DNA of 64,000 nt from Lachnospiraceae bacterium. Its GTDB lineage: Bacteria; Bacillota; Clostridia; Lachnospirales; Lachnospiraceae. Below, one piece after another: positions 40,035 through 48,968 of the stretch (positions within the stretch are counted from its first letter, which is position 1; every line of letters starts with the position of its first letter). The position numbers were made by a program, and so were the translations under genes. The DNA is taken from the NCBI GenBank assembly GCA_009774175.1, contig VSNG01000013.1, positions 1-64,000 on the forward strand. The letters run 5' to 3'. The notes under the pieces were generated by a model, which did no database searches, had not been told where the DNA came from, and saw nothing but the letters and a program-made list of their open reading frames with translations.

Positions 40035-41147
40035 TTAACGACAGCGGTTGACGGCAGCCGCCATTTCGTCCCACTTTTTCTCCATATCCGCCACCAGCTT
40101 AAACTGGGTTCTGGTTCGGTCCAGATTATGGTTTTTGCGGTGAATCTTAAAGTAGGTATCCCCGGAAAGGAAGTCTGTCAGAAAGCGAAGGCCGCTCTCG
40201 TAGGTCATGAGCTTTGCGCCCATGGGCAGAAGGCTGATTTCCAGCGGGGTAAGGCTTCCGGCACAGCCCTTGATAAAGCCTTCCGTAAAGGTTTCGAAAA
40301 GGGACAGATCCAGTTCCACCCTGGACAGATCCGGTTCATCCTCCGCCCCGGTGCTTGCGCCGGTACGGATCGAATCACCGAAATCATAGAGGGATAATCC
40401 GGGCATTACGGTGTCAAGATCAATGACGCAGAGAGCCTTCCTTGTGGAAGCGTCAAAGAGGATGTTATTTATTTTTGTATCGTTGTGCGTCACCCGCAGG
40501 GGCAGCTCACCCTTTTCCAGAAGGTCTGTCAAAACATGGGCGTCCTTTTCTCTGGCGAAGGCAAAGTCAATCTCCGCCCGTACCATACCGGCCCGGCCCA
40601 TGGGATCCTGTTTCACAGCGTTTCTGAGAGCCTCAAAGCGGGAGGGCGTATGATGGAACAGGGGAATGGTCTCGTGCAGGGTATCAGCCGGATAAGCGGA
40701 AAGCTGATTCTGGAAGCCGCCAAAAGCCGCCGCGCTGTCGTAAAAATCCCGGGGATTTTCTATTTTTTCCAGACAGACGGTGTTGCTGATAAAGACAAAA
40801 ACGCGCCAGTAATTCTGCTGACTGTCAACGAGGTAGTTTTCTCCATCCTTTGTCTTAATTACGTTAAGTGTTTCCCGGTCGGGATCGCCGCCTTTTTCCA
40901 CAATTGCTTTCCGAAGAAAGGCGGTGACATTGGCCACATTTTCCATGAGGGCGCCGGGTTCCCGAAAGATGGCGCTGTTGATTCGCTGTAAAATATATTT
41001 CTTTTCTGATTCTCCCTTCCGGCACAGAAGCAGGAAGGTGTCGTTGATATGGCCGTTTCCGTAAGGCGTTATTTCTTCGGGCTCGCCGTCCAGACAGAAT
41101 GCGGACGCCACTGCTTCCAGATTTTCAAAAGCTGAGTTTTGGTGCAT
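40035..41147 (-). CDS. nahK: N-acetylhexosamine 1-kinase
   Basis: A 370-residue APH-fold sugar kinase. The N-terminal lobe has ITPYGNGHINDTFLLL and KKYILQRINSAIFREP. The catalytic loop is LRVTHNDTKINNILFD, followed by the metal motif ALCVIDLDTVMPGLSLYDFG and DSIRTGAS. This pattern is that of NahK/LnpB, which phosphorylates GlcNAc or GalNAc at C1. Its ATG overlaps the stop of the GH112 phosphorylase gene (TAATG), so the two are translationally coupled. Together they turn lacto-N-biose or galacto-N-biose into Gal-1-P and HexNAc-1-P. Confidence 0.87.
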   Translation of the reverse strand: MHQNSAFENLEAVASAFCLDGEPEEITPYGNGHINDTFLLLCRKGESEKKYILQRINSAIFREPGALMENVANVTAFLRKAIVEKGGDPDRETLNVIKTKDGENYLVDSQQNYWRVFVFISNTVCLEKIENPRDFYDSAAAFGGFQNQLSAYPADTLHETIPLFHHTPSRFEALRNAVKQDPMGRAGMVRAEIDFAFAREKDAHVLTDLLEKGELPLRVTHNDTKINNILFDASTRKALCVIDLDTVMPGLSLYDFGDSIRTGASTGAEDEPDLSRVELDLSLFETFTEGFIKGCAGSLTPLEISLLPMGAKLMTYESGLRFLTDFLSGDTYFKIHRKNHNLDRTRTQFKLVADMEKKWDEMAAAVNRCR

Positions 41148-43321
41148 TACAGTTCCTCCTTGTAGTTGATCCATTTTAACTCCATGGGTGATAAAGTAAG
41201 CTTCGCTTTCAGGTCGCCTTCGATATAGAGATCGGTCTCCTTTGCTTCCTGCGTGTTGTTGATTACGGCTAACATACCGGTCTTTTCAAAGACGGCAATT
41301 TCCGTTTCCACATCGGAGACGTAGTATTTTTTCATTTCTTCTTCCCGGTGCGCCGCATAGTAAATGGCGCGCAGCAAAATGCGGCAGTTCTGGGGAGAGT
41401 AGGGAAGGCCGGAGAAGTAGACGCTTCGTCCCTGTCCGTAAGCGTTGACGACCAGACGGCTGTACTGTCCGTCCATATTCAGAATCTGATAGTGTTCTCC
41501 CTGGGCGTAAATACGGCTTTTTCCTTCGCCGAAATCCACCTCGCCCTTCACATCCTCCAGAATGAAATGTTCCCTGTTCAGTTCATTGTATTTGTCCGTG
41601 CTTAAAGAGAAACCAAGCTCTCTGTCCACGCCGAGGACGTCGCTTAGCTGGAAAAAGCGTCCCTGATACTGGCAGGCCGTTGGTTCGCCCACGCCGATGA
41701 ATCCGCCGCCCTCGTCCACGAAACGGCGCAGGGCGCATACAAGGGCAGGGTCTTTCCAGACATCGCCGCCGCTGAAGGCCGTATAGGCGTCTCCGGCGTT
41801 TATGATCACCCGGATGGCGGGATCAATCCCTTCTTTCATCTCCTCAAAGGTAATAAACTCCACATCCAGGGGCATGCCGCTAAGCGCTTCGAGTACGCCC
41901 ACATAGGAATAGATTTCACGATACCAGAGGGCGTGGTGCACCTGATTGGCCATCCAGCGGCGCAGGTTTCCCCAGCTGTTTAATACCGCCACCTTAAAGG
42001 GCGCGGTGTAGGATTTTGAGCCCTGCATGTGCCGGTGGATCTGGCGGAACTCGTCAACGACGTGACCGATTTGGTCAATAAAACCCGGCCATTCGCTGGC
42101 CAGCTTCAAATAACCGCCGTAACCGATTCGGTCTACCGGGGAGCGCAGGATTGCCCGTCTTGCCTTTAACCAGTTGTCCTTCGCCTCTCCGATGGGATCG
42201 CCGCCCTCGGTGAACACATCCGGGAAGAAATAGGGCAGAAGCCGTCCCTCCGTATAGTTCACGCCCTGAATGTCGGAGATCATGCGCAGGGTGACGCCGT
42301 CGCCTACGGAGCCCACAACCGCGTCCAGTCCGATATCGGCGAAGCGCTCACCGAAGGGCTCGGTGCCGATCCAGTGATCGCCTAAAAACATCATGGCTTC
42401 CTTGCCGTAGCTGTGCACGATGTCTACAAGCTCTTTCGCCAGCTTGCTTACTTCAATCTGCTGGAACTTCACAAAGTCGAGAAATTCCTTTGAGGGACTG
42501 CGAAAGATGGAATTGTGGTAGCCTTCGTCCACGATATATTCCGGGCGGAAGGGGTAGCCCGCCCATTTTTCAAACTGTTCCAGAATGTAGGGACTGACGC
42601 TTGCGCTGTAGCCGAACCATTCCACGTATTTTTCCCGTTTCTGATCGTCGAAGGTTAAGGTAAACTGATGGAAAAAGGTAGTAAAACGCACCACGTCCAC
42701 CCGGGGGTTTTCCTCACACCAATGTTTCAGCTTTTCCTTCACATAGGCCTGCGTCTTGGGCTGACGAACGTCGTAGGTGAGCTGGTGGGGAGCGTCTTTC
42801 CAGTCGTTGGTAATAAAGTTGTACATATGCACGGGATCCCAGATCAGGAAGGCCAGAAAGCTCACCGTATACTGATGGTAGGGGACTGTGTCGATGATTA
42901 CCTCGCCCGCGGCTTCGTCGTACTGCCAGCGGTCTGTTGGAACGACTTCACCGGTAGTACGGTCCATGACTTCCCACCACCGTTTCGGGTCGTCCAGCGT
43001 ATTTACCTTTAACTGCTGGGTATGGAAACCCTTCATCAGACGGATACGCAGGCTTGTGTTTCTGGCGGTCACCCGGTCGCTGATCAGGTACTCCTGCTGG
43101 ATCTCCTCGGGATTCGCCTCGGCCCAGGCGTTATCTTTTCGGGTGGTGTAGTAGGTGGCGTAAATTTTGGCGTCCTGGGATAAAAGAGCCTCCGGCATAT
43201 CCGTTCCGTCGCAGTCCCGCAGGGCATCCGCGCCAAGGAGATTTTTAAGCCGTATGGTTTCTTCCACCATATCCACATCGGTGGGCAGAGTCAGCCGCCC
43301 GCTCATAGTTTGCATTTCCAT
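41147..43321 (-). CDS. GH112 1,3-beta-galactosyl-N-acetylhexosamine phosphorylase
   Basis: A 724-residue cytosolic enzyme (no signal peptide), the usual length of the family. It starts MEMQTMSGRLTLPTDVDMVEE behind AGGAGG. Family-typical blocks are VDVVRFTTFFHQFTLTFD, EWFGYSASVSP, FLGDHWIGTEPFG and GLDAVVGSVGDGVTLRMISD. A flavodoxin-like domain (VIINAGDAYTAFSGGDVWKD) and a C-terminal beta domain follow. GH112 enzymes cleave Gal-beta-1,3-GlcNAc/GalNAc with phosphate; others act on galactosyl-rhamnose. The coupled nahK gene favours the HexNAc substrate, as released from mucin or milk glycans. No sugar transporter accompanies the pair here. Confidence 0.9.
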   Translation of the reverse strand: MEMQTMSGRLTLPTDVDMVEETIRLKNLLGADALRDCDGTDMPEALLSQDAKIYATYYTTRKDNAWAEANPEEIQQEYLISDRVTARNTSLRIRLMKGFHTQQLKVNTLDDPKRWWEVMDRTTGEVVPTDRWQYDEAAGEVIIDTVPYHQYTVSFLAFLIWDPVHMYNFITNDWKDAPHQLTYDVRQPKTQAYVKEKLKHWCEENPRVDVVRFTTFFHQFTLTFDDQKREKYVEWFGYSASVSPYILEQFEKWAGYPFRPEYIVDEGYHNSIFRSPSKEFLDFVKFQQIEVSKLAKELVDIVHSYGKEAMMFLGDHWIGTEPFGERFADIGLDAVVGSVGDGVTLRMISDIQGVNYTEGRLLPYFFPDVFTEGGDPIGEAKDNWLKARRAILRSPVDRIGYGGYLKLASEWPGFIDQIGHVVDEFRQIHRHMQGSKSYTAPFKVAVLNSWGNLRRWMANQVHHALWYREIYSYVGVLEALSGMPLDVEFITFEEMKEGIDPAIRVIINAGDAYTAFSGGDVWKDPALVCALRRFVDEGGGFIGVGEPTACQYQGRFFQLSDVLGVDRELGFSLSTDKYNELNREHFILEDVKGEVDFGEGKSRIYAQGEHYQILNMDGQYSRLVVNAYGQGRSVYFSGLPYSPQNCRILLRAIYYAAHREEEMKKYYVSDVETEIAVFEKTGMLAVINNTQEAKETDLYIEGDLKAKLTLSPMELKWINYKEEL

Positions 43322-43374
43322 GTCTGACAGTCCTCCTTTTTTTGATACCCCGCTGCCTGGGGCGGGGCTTTGAC

Positions 43375-43995
43375 TTATTCAGGCAGATTCAGGTAGCTCA
43401 GGGTTCCCTCGGGCAGCCCCGTACCCTGTTCCAGCAGGGAAATAAGTCCCCGTATGGTGTATTCGCAGTCCTCCGGCGTGGTGGAAAGAAAGGTGTTGTT
43501 GAGCTTCACGCCAAGCACAATCAGAACGATTTCCGCAAGCGCCTCCGGGTAGTCGAAATGGATTTCCCCCGCTTCAATGCCCTGTCGGATAATTTTTGCC
43601 AGATTAGGCTTCAGTTCGGAAATCAGGTAGTTTAAATATTTCTGGTGCAGATAGGCGGACTCCTGTATGGTAATGGTTCTTGTTTTTTCGCTGCCCTGTT
43701 TTAAAAAGGCTGCGGCGGAGCTGCGGCAGGCCTGAAACAGCATTGCCATCCGAGTAAAGGGCGGAATGTTTGTCTGATCGGCCAGACTTTTGGCTGTCTG
43801 CAGGGGGTTTTCGTAGTTTCGCCTGATCAGCGCGTCTAAGATCGCTTCCTTCGAGGGAAAATAGTAATAAATGCTGCCCTTGCCGATGCCTGCTTTGGCG
43901 GCAATGTCGCTCACGGAAATATTCTGTATGCTTTTGTCGATCATAAGCTGCTGTAGCGCATCCAGAATCTGGTCGCTTTTTTTCGAGTCTGCCAT
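43375..43995 (-). CDS. TetR-family repressor
   Basis: A 206-residue regulator. The DNA-binding domain is at the N-terminus (DQILDALQQLMIDKSIQNIS, then VSDIAAKAGIGKGSIYYYFP and SKEAILDALI). The rest is an all-helical ligand domain of lipophilic-ligand type. It is divergent from the SCP2/hydrolase/condensation operon at 44245, and two related palindromes with GACC/GTCGA half sites lie in the gap. It most likely represses that operon and itself. It also lies 53 bp upstream of the GH112 gene on the same strand, so read-through could connect the two units. Confidence 0.87.
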   Translation of the reverse strand: MADSKKSDQILDALQQLMIDKSIQNISVSDIAAKAGIGKGSIYYYFPSKEAILDALIRRNYENPLQTAKSLADQTNIPPFTRMAMLFQACRSSAAAFLKQGSEKTRTITIQESAYLHQKYLNYLISELKPNLAKIIRQGIEAGEIHFDYPEALAEIVLIVLGVKLNNTFLSTTPEDCEYTIRGLISLLEQGTGLPEGTLSYLNLPE

Positions 43996-44143
43996 GATGT
44001 GATGCCTTTCTCTTTCCTGATTTGAGTGCCGGATGCCGGTCCTGCGGCAGTCATGCCACAGTTACAACTGATCCTGCGACGATTGTATCACAGATTAATG
44101 CCGTGGACAATTACTCCCGAATAAAAAATGTGGAAAGAAAATA

Positions 44144-44202
44144 TTGACCGATGGTCGATAGTTGTGGTATTGTAATAGAGGAAAGTTCGACCGCGAGTCG
44201 AA
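44144..44202 (+). promoter_or_regulatory. Promoter with two TetR-type palindromes
   Basis: -35 TTGACC (44144-44149) and -10 TATTGT (44168-44173) are 18 bp apart. TTGACC-GAT-GGTCGA covers the -35 region (44144-44158), and a perfect repeat TTCGAC-CGCGA-GTCGAA follows at 44186-44202. The shared half site GTCGA suggests one dimeric repressor, probably the divergent TetR protein. Confidence 0.6.
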
Positions 44203-44244
44203 ACAGGAAATATAACGGGAAAAAGCAGGAGGATGGAGAGAAAA

Positions 44245-44628
44245 ATGACGTATGCAGATTTTTTCTATGACATGAAAGGGAGATTCATGGGTGCGGATGT
44301 GAGCGATATCAAAGAGCATCTGGCCTTTGAATTTGATATTGAGGATGAGGAGGCAGGCGGCGCCTTTTATGTGGAAGTAAAGGACGGGGCGCTTTATGTG
44401 GAGCCTTATGAGTATTACGACAGGGACGCAAGATTTATCTGCGCGCCGGAGGTGCTTGTCAAGATTGCAACAGGAGAGATGGATCCCGTGTGGGCCTTTA
44501 CCACACAGAAGCTTAAGGTGGAAGGCAACATTGACAAGGCGCTTCGATTAAAGGAAATCATCGAGGCGAAGCAGAAAGAGATAAAAAAGGCGGCAAAGCA
44601 GGAAGAGAAGAAGGCGAACAGAAAATGA
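44245..44628 (+). CDS. SCP2 sterol-transfer-like domain protein
   Basis: A 127-residue protein starting MTYADFFYDMKGRFMGA behind GGAGAG. It has the SCP2 pattern of a beta sheet (LAFEFDIEDEEAGGAFYVEV) and the closing segment ICAPEVLVKIATGEMDPVWAFTT, in which the last strand and helix form the hydrophobic tunnel. A Lys/Glu-rich helical tail of about 35 residues follows. SCP2 domains bind lipids or fatty acyl groups. It overlaps the hydrolase gene by 4 bp (ATGA) and is the first gene of the condensation/carrier/ligase operon. A role in holding an acyl or lipid intermediate is plausible. Confidence 0.8.
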   Translation: MTYADFFYDMKGRFMGADVSDIKEHLAFEFDIEDEEAGGAFYVEVKDGALYVEPYEYYDRDARFICAPEVLVKIATGEMDPVWAFTTQKLKVEGNIDKALRLKEIIEAKQKEIKKAAKQEEKKANRK

Positions 44629-45587
44629 AGAAAAAAGCGGGAATGATAACAAAGGCAGCTGTGGGACTGGGCGTTCTTGCGGCAGCCTGCGGCGGAGAAA
44701 TCGCCTATTTTTATGGGCGCACCATGAAACGCAGCCGGGCAAAGACGGAGAGAACCATTAAGATGGCGGGCACGGACTGGAGTCAGTACATGCCCCTGCT
44801 TGAGGAGCGAAAGGCGGCCATGCTGGCAAGACCCCACAGCGACGTGTGGCAGACATCGTTTGATGATTTAAAGCTTCACGCCACTTATTTTCCGGCGGAT
44901 GAGAACAGGGAAACGCCGAAAATCGTGATCTGCTTCCACGGCTATACCAGCCAGGGAATGTCGGATTATATCGGTTTGTCGGATTATTATCAGAAGAGAG
45001 GCTATGCCATGCTTCTGCCGGACGCCCGGGCTCATGGCGCAAGCGAGGGGGAATATGTGGGCTTTGGCTGTCTTGACAGGAAGGACGCTCTCGTGTGGAT
45101 TAATTGGGCAATCCGTCAGCTGGGAGAGAATGTGAAAATACTTCTGCACGGCACATCCATGGGAGCGGCGACGCTTCTTATGCTGAGCGGCCTTTCCCTG
45201 CCGGAACAGGTGAAGGGCATCGTTTCGGACTGCGGTTTCACTTCGCCCAAGGAGGTGTTCACCCACGTGCTGCATTCCATGTATCATCTGCCGGCCTTCC
45301 CGGTGATTCCGGGAGCGGATCTTGTAAACAGAAGGCTTGCGGGTTACGGGATGGACGAGTGCAACGCGAAGCGGGAGGTGGAGAAAGCCACCGTGCCCAT
45401 CTTGTTCATCCACGGGGAGGCGGACACCTTCGTACCATGCAGTATGTGCGAGGAGATTTATGAACACTGCGCTTCGAAGAAGAACAGGCTGCTTGTTGCC
45501 GGGGCGGCTCATGCGGAGAGCTACTATAAAGATATGGAAAGCTATGAGAAGGCGCTCACGGGATTTATGGAAGAGGTAATGGCGTAA
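44625..45587 (+). CDS. Membrane-anchored alpha/beta hydrolase
   Basis: A 320-residue hydrolase. An N-terminal helix (AAVGLGVLAAACGGEIAYF) anchors it. The oxyanion region is IVICFHGYTSQGMSDYIGL and the nucleophile elbow is LLHGTSMGAATLL with its Ser. The acid Asp is probably in FIHGEADTFVP and the His in AGAAHAESYYK. The fold resembles the YqkD/Ydel-like serine hydrolases of Firmicutes. It is cotranscribed with the SCP2, condensation, carrier and ligase genes. In such an operon it may act as an off-loading or editing thioesterase. That role is inferred. Confidence 0.86.
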   Translation: MKKKAGMITKAAVGLGVLAAACGGEIAYFYGRTMKRSRAKTERTIKMAGTDWSQYMPLLEERKAAMLARPHSDVWQTSFDDLKLHATYFPADENRETPKIVICFHGYTSQGMSDYIGLSDYYQKRGYAMLLPDARAHGASEGEYVGFGCLDRKDALVWINWAIRQLGENVKILLHGTSMGAATLLMLSGLSLPEQVKGIVSDCGFTSPKEVFTHVLHSMYHLPAFPVIPGADLVNRRLAGYGMDECNAKREVEKATVPILFIHGEADTFVPCSMCEEIYEHCASKKNRLLVAGAAHAESYYKDMESYEKALTGFMEEVMA

Positions 45588-45609
45588 AACGCCGGAGAGG
45601 GGAAACAGA

Positions 45610-47007
45610 ATGAAAACAAGAAACGGGCATAAGACGTATCCTTTGACAGTGGCGCAGAAATTCCACATTTACTATATGGATTTCTGTCCGAAAAAGGAAG
45701 TGGTCAATATCGGCACCAGCCTGACCATCGAATATGAGCTGGATATCGAGGAATTAAAGAGGGCGGTCTATAAAGCATACGAGCGCTGCGAATCCATGCG
45801 GGTACGCTTTGCCTACGATAAGAAGGAAGAGCAGTGGTATCAGTACGTGGTGGAAAAAGAGGAACGCGACATTGAGTATGTGGACTTCACAGGTAAAACC
45901 ATGGAGGAAGCGGCCGAGATTATGACGGGCTGGACAAGAGTGCCTTTTCAGAGAGAGGACGGGCCCATGAACCGGGTGGTGATGATCAAAACGCCGGACG
46001 GCTGTCAGGGATTATATGTGCTGGGAGACCATATGCTGTTAGACGCCCAGTCGCTGATCTGCTTTCTGCGGGACGTGATCGAGCTGTACTGTAACGCCAA
46101 ATTTGAGGGAGTTGCCTATCCCCTTGACATGCGTTCTTATATCGAACAGCTTGAAAAGGATCTGGCTTACGAGGCGGGCAGTAAGGCACAGGCAAGAGAC
46201 AGAGAATATTTTCAAAAGCTGATCGAGCGGTCGGAGCCGATTTTTAACGGGATACAGGGGCCGGGACAGTTGGAGGAAGCAAGGAAGAGATTCCCGGGAA
46301 CGAGGGCGGCTTTTTCCGCTACCGCCGAGGTAGACTCCGCGCTTGATATTTTCCATCTGGAGGAGGAGCCGACGCAGCGCCTGATGCGTTTCTGCGAGGA
46401 ACAGCATGTTTCCCTGCAATGCCTGCTGATTATGGGTATCCGCACTTATTTGCAGAAGATGAACGACAACGACGACGTTTCCATCAATGTGGCTTATGCA
46501 AGACGGGCTACCCTTCTGGAAAAGAAATCCGGCGGCACAAGGATACATTCGTTTCCCTTCAGAACCATTCTTTCGAAAGACCAGACCTTTATGGATGGCA
46601 TTCTGGCGATCCGAAACGGTCAGAACGAGGTGTTCCGTCATACCAATTATAATCCGACGGAGTACTTCGCTTACAGGAGCAAGTTTTACAATACGCCGCA
46701 GGGCGCGACCTATGAGCCCATGGCCCTGACTTATCAGCCCATGACCCTGAAGGAAAAGGGACTGGATCAGCTGGGAGACATCAGGTATAAGACAAAGTGG
46801 TATCCAAACGGAGCCACCGTCCAGGCGATGTACCTGACGGTGATGCATCGTCCCGACGACAACGGTCTGGATTTCAATTTTGAGCATCAGGTGGCGGCCG
46901 TGAGCAGGGAGACGCTGGAACAGTTCTATTATTATCTTTGTAAAATTATGTTTAAGGGAACGGAGAGCCCGCATTTGAAAATCGGTGATATAATAAAGCT
47001 GATATAG
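45610..47007 (+). CDS. Condensation-domain-like acyltransferase
   Basis: A 465-residue stand-alone protein with the chloramphenicol-acetyltransferase/condensation fold. It starts TYPLTVAQKFHIYYMDFCPK, as condensation domains do. The active-site motif HHxxxDG appears as GDHMLLDAQSLICFLRD, keeping the second His and Asp but with Ala for Gly. Further on are NDNDDVSINVAYARRATLLE and the usual second-lobe latch. In non-ribosomal synthesis such enzymes join an acyl or aminoacyl carrier-bound unit to an amine or alcohol. The carrier protein follows 28 bp downstream. Substrates are unknown. No adjacent multidomain NRPS is present, so the whole pathway appears to be made of single-domain proteins. Confidence 0.78.
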   Translation: MKTRNGHKTYPLTVAQKFHIYYMDFCPKKEVVNIGTSLTIEYELDIEELKRAVYKAYERCESMRVRFAYDKKEEQWYQYVVEKEERDIEYVDFTGKTMEEAAEIMTGWTRVPFQREDGPMNRVVMIKTPDGCQGLYVLGDHMLLDAQSLICFLRDVIELYCNAKFEGVAYPLDMRSYIEQLEKDLAYEAGSKAQARDREYFQKLIERSEPIFNGIQGPGQLEEARKRFPGTRAAFSATAEVDSALDIFHLEEEPTQRLMRFCEEQHVSLQCLLIMGIRTYLQKMNDNDDVSINVAYARRATLLEKKSGGTRIHSFPFRTILSKDQTFMDGILAIRNGQNEVFRHTNYNPTEYFAYRSKFYNTPQGATYEPMALTYQPMTLKEKGLDQLGDIRYKTKWYPNGATVQAMYLTVMHRPDDNGLDFNFEHQVAAVSRETLEQFYYYLCKIMFKGTESPHLKIGDIIKLI

Positions 47008-47035
47008 CTGAGAAGAAAAAGGAGGTTGCACAGGC

Positions 47036-47263
47036 ATGTTTGATCAGTTGGCGGAAATCATTACAAACTATGTGGAAGTAAAGAAGGAGGATATCAGACC
47101 GGAGTCCCGGTTTATGGAGGATCTTGGTTTTTCTTCCTTTGATTTTATGAGTATGCTCGGCGAGGTGGAGGACGCTTTCGACGTGGAGATCGAGGAGGAG
47201 AAGGTGGCCGGCATCCGCACGGTGCAGGAAGCCGTGGCGTATTTGGAATCCATTCAGGGCTGA
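47036..47263 (+). CDS. Acyl/peptidyl carrier protein
   Basis: A 75-residue carrier with AAAGGAGG upstream. The phosphopantetheine-attachment site is in MEDLGFSSFDFMSMLGEVED: the second Ser of FSSFDF is in the DSL position, with Phe in place of the usual Leu. Acidic helices 2 and 3 (FDVEIEEEKV) are as in ACPs. Being discrete and placed between a condensation-like enzyme and an AMP-forming ligase, it is expected to carry the activated substrate between them. A phosphopantetheinyl transferase is not encoded here. It is too divergent in the DSL motif to be the housekeeping AcpP. Confidence 0.87.
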   Translation: MFDQLAEIITNYVEVKKEDIRPESRFMEDLGFSSFDFMSMLGEVEDAFDVEIEEEKVAGIRTVQEAVAYLESIQG

Positions 47264-47384
47264 TTGCTCTATCGTGGGACTGCGTCGGCTTGCGGATTGA
47301 CACAAATTCGGCTTTGCAGTTTTGCAGCCGGAGCTGTGTCTGCGCGCGGACGGTTGCCAGAGCAGAAGAGAGGGGGATAAAAAT

Positions 47385-48932
47385 ATGAACGAATTGTGCA
47401 GTACCATCAGGGAAATTCTCGTTAAATCTTCCGAGGCCTACGGATCCATGGATGCGGTACGCTATAAGGTGAAGCGGGAGAAGAAGGGCGGCGGTAAGAG
47501 AGAGACGGTCGTGGAGACAAGGACTTACAGGCAGCTTAAGGAGGACAGCGAACGTTTTTCGGCGGGGCTTGCCGGACTTGGGGAACAGGGAAACCACGTG
47601 GCCATTGTGGGAGACAGCTCCTATGCCTGGATCGTGTCCTATTACGGTACGGTAAACAGCGGCAGTGTGGCTGTGCCCCTTGACGCAAACCTGCCGGCGG
47701 AGGATTTGTGCGAGCTGATCGACCGTGCGGATGCGACGGTGCTTATATATGATAAGGCGCGCGCCGGCGTGGCGAAGCTGGCGGAAGAGAAATGTCCCAA
47801 ACTGAAATACCGGATTGCCATGGAGCCGGGAACGGAAGAGCTTTCTGCGCAGACGCTTTCCTTCGAAGATTTTTTGGCGGGGCAGGAACCGGGCTTTGCC
47901 TGCGAGCCGAAACCGGAGGAGCTGGCGACCATCATGTTTACCTCGGGCACTACGGGAAAGAGCAAGGGGGTTATGCTGACTCACAGGAATCTGGCGGAAA
48001 ACGCCACCGCGCAGGATATGGGCTTCGAGCCGGGAATGGTGCTGCTTACGGTACTGCCGATTCATCACGCCTACTGTCTGAGTATGGACATCCTGAAAGG
48101 GACTTCCATCGGCGCGGTGATCTGCATCAACGATTCCCTGCTTCGCGTGCTGAACAACATTAAATTGTTTGAGCCGAATATTATTCTTATGGTGCCTCTT
48201 ATGATAGAGACTTTTGCCAAAAAGCTGGAGGAGACGGACTGGCTTCCCGCGCCCATCATCAAGGCAAAGGTTTTCGGGAAGCAGCTTCACACCATTTGCA
48301 GCGGCGGCGCCTATTTAAATCCGGATTACTTAAAGCGGTTTGATAAATACGGGATCAAAATTTTACAGGGCTACGGCATGACGGAATGCGCGCCTGTCAT
48401 CAGCAGTAACCTGCCCACGGAGAGCAAGGTCGGTTCTATCGGCAAATGCATGCCGAACTGCCAGGTGAAGGTGGTGGACGAAGAGCTCTGGGTAAAGGGC
48501 ACGAGCGTCATGCAGGGATATTATAAAATGCCTGAGGAGACGGCGGAAACTCTGGTGGACGGCTGGCTGAAAACGGGAGATCTTGGCTATGTGGACGAGG
48601 ACGGGTTTCTGTTCCTGACAGGCAGGAAAAAGAATCTCATCATCACGCCTAACGGAGAGAACGTTTCTCCCGAAGAACTGGAAAATAAGATCGGCAGCGC
48701 CCGTCTTGTACAGGAAATTCTCGTGAGGGAAAAGGACGGCGTGATTGAGGCGGAAATTTTCCCGGATGCAGAGTATGCTTCCAAAAAGAAGATTAAGGAT
48801 GTGGAGAGTGAAATTCGAAAGATTGTGGATGCCTACAATGAACAGGCGCCCCTCTATAAAAGAGTGACAGGTGTGAAACTGCGGGATACGGAGTTTGATA
48901 AGAATACCACGAAGAAGATTAAAAGATTTTAG
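47385..48932 (+). CDS. AMP-forming acyl/aryl-acid ligase
   Basis: A 515-residue adenylating enzyme starting MNELCSTIREILVKSSEA. Core motifs are MFTSGTTGKSKGVMLTHRNL (P-loop), ILQGYGMTECAPVISS, WLKTGDLGYVDEDGFLFLTG and RKKNLIITPNGENVSPEELE. The final catalytic Lys is probably in DKNTTKKIKRF. It activates a carboxylic acid as an acyl-AMP and should load it on the carrier protein at 47036. The substrate pocket cannot be read with confidence; the form is nearer to fatty-acyl ligases than to amino-acid adenylation domains. It ends the operon before a terminator. Confidence 0.88.
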   Translation: MNELCSTIREILVKSSEAYGSMDAVRYKVKREKKGGGKRETVVETRTYRQLKEDSERFSAGLAGLGEQGNHVAIVGDSSYAWIVSYYGTVNSGSVAVPLDANLPAEDLCELIDRADATVLIYDKARAGVAKLAEEKCPKLKYRIAMEPGTEELSAQTLSFEDFLAGQEPGFACEPKPEELATIMFTSGTTGKSKGVMLTHRNLAENATAQDMGFEPGMVLLTVLPIHHAYCLSMDILKGTSIGAVICINDSLLRVLNNIKLFEPNIILMVPLMIETFAKKLEETDWLPAPIIKAKVFGKQLHTICSGGAYLNPDYLKRFDKYGIKILQGYGMTECAPVISSNLPTESKVGSIGKCMPNCQVKVVDEELWVKGTSVMQGYYKMPEETAETLVDGWLKTGDLGYVDEDGFLFLTGRKKNLIITPNGENVSPEELENKIGSARLVQEILVREKDGVIEAEIFPDAEYASKKKIKDVESEIRKIVDAYNEQAPLYKRVTGVKLRDTEFDKNTTKKIKRF

Positions 48933-48968
48933 AAAAATTGTTTGGCTGCCGGAATAATAGCACAAAAA

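Noticed and set aside
43345..43372. CCCCGC/GCGGGG hairpin between the TetR and GH112 genes
   Set aside because: On the strand being transcribed, the hairpin is followed by an A run rather than a T run, so it would not terminate. I did not list it.
47145..48290. A 381-codon minus-strand frame opposite the ligase gene
   Set aside because: The plus strand encodes an AMP-forming ligase with every core motif. The antisense frame shows no family features.
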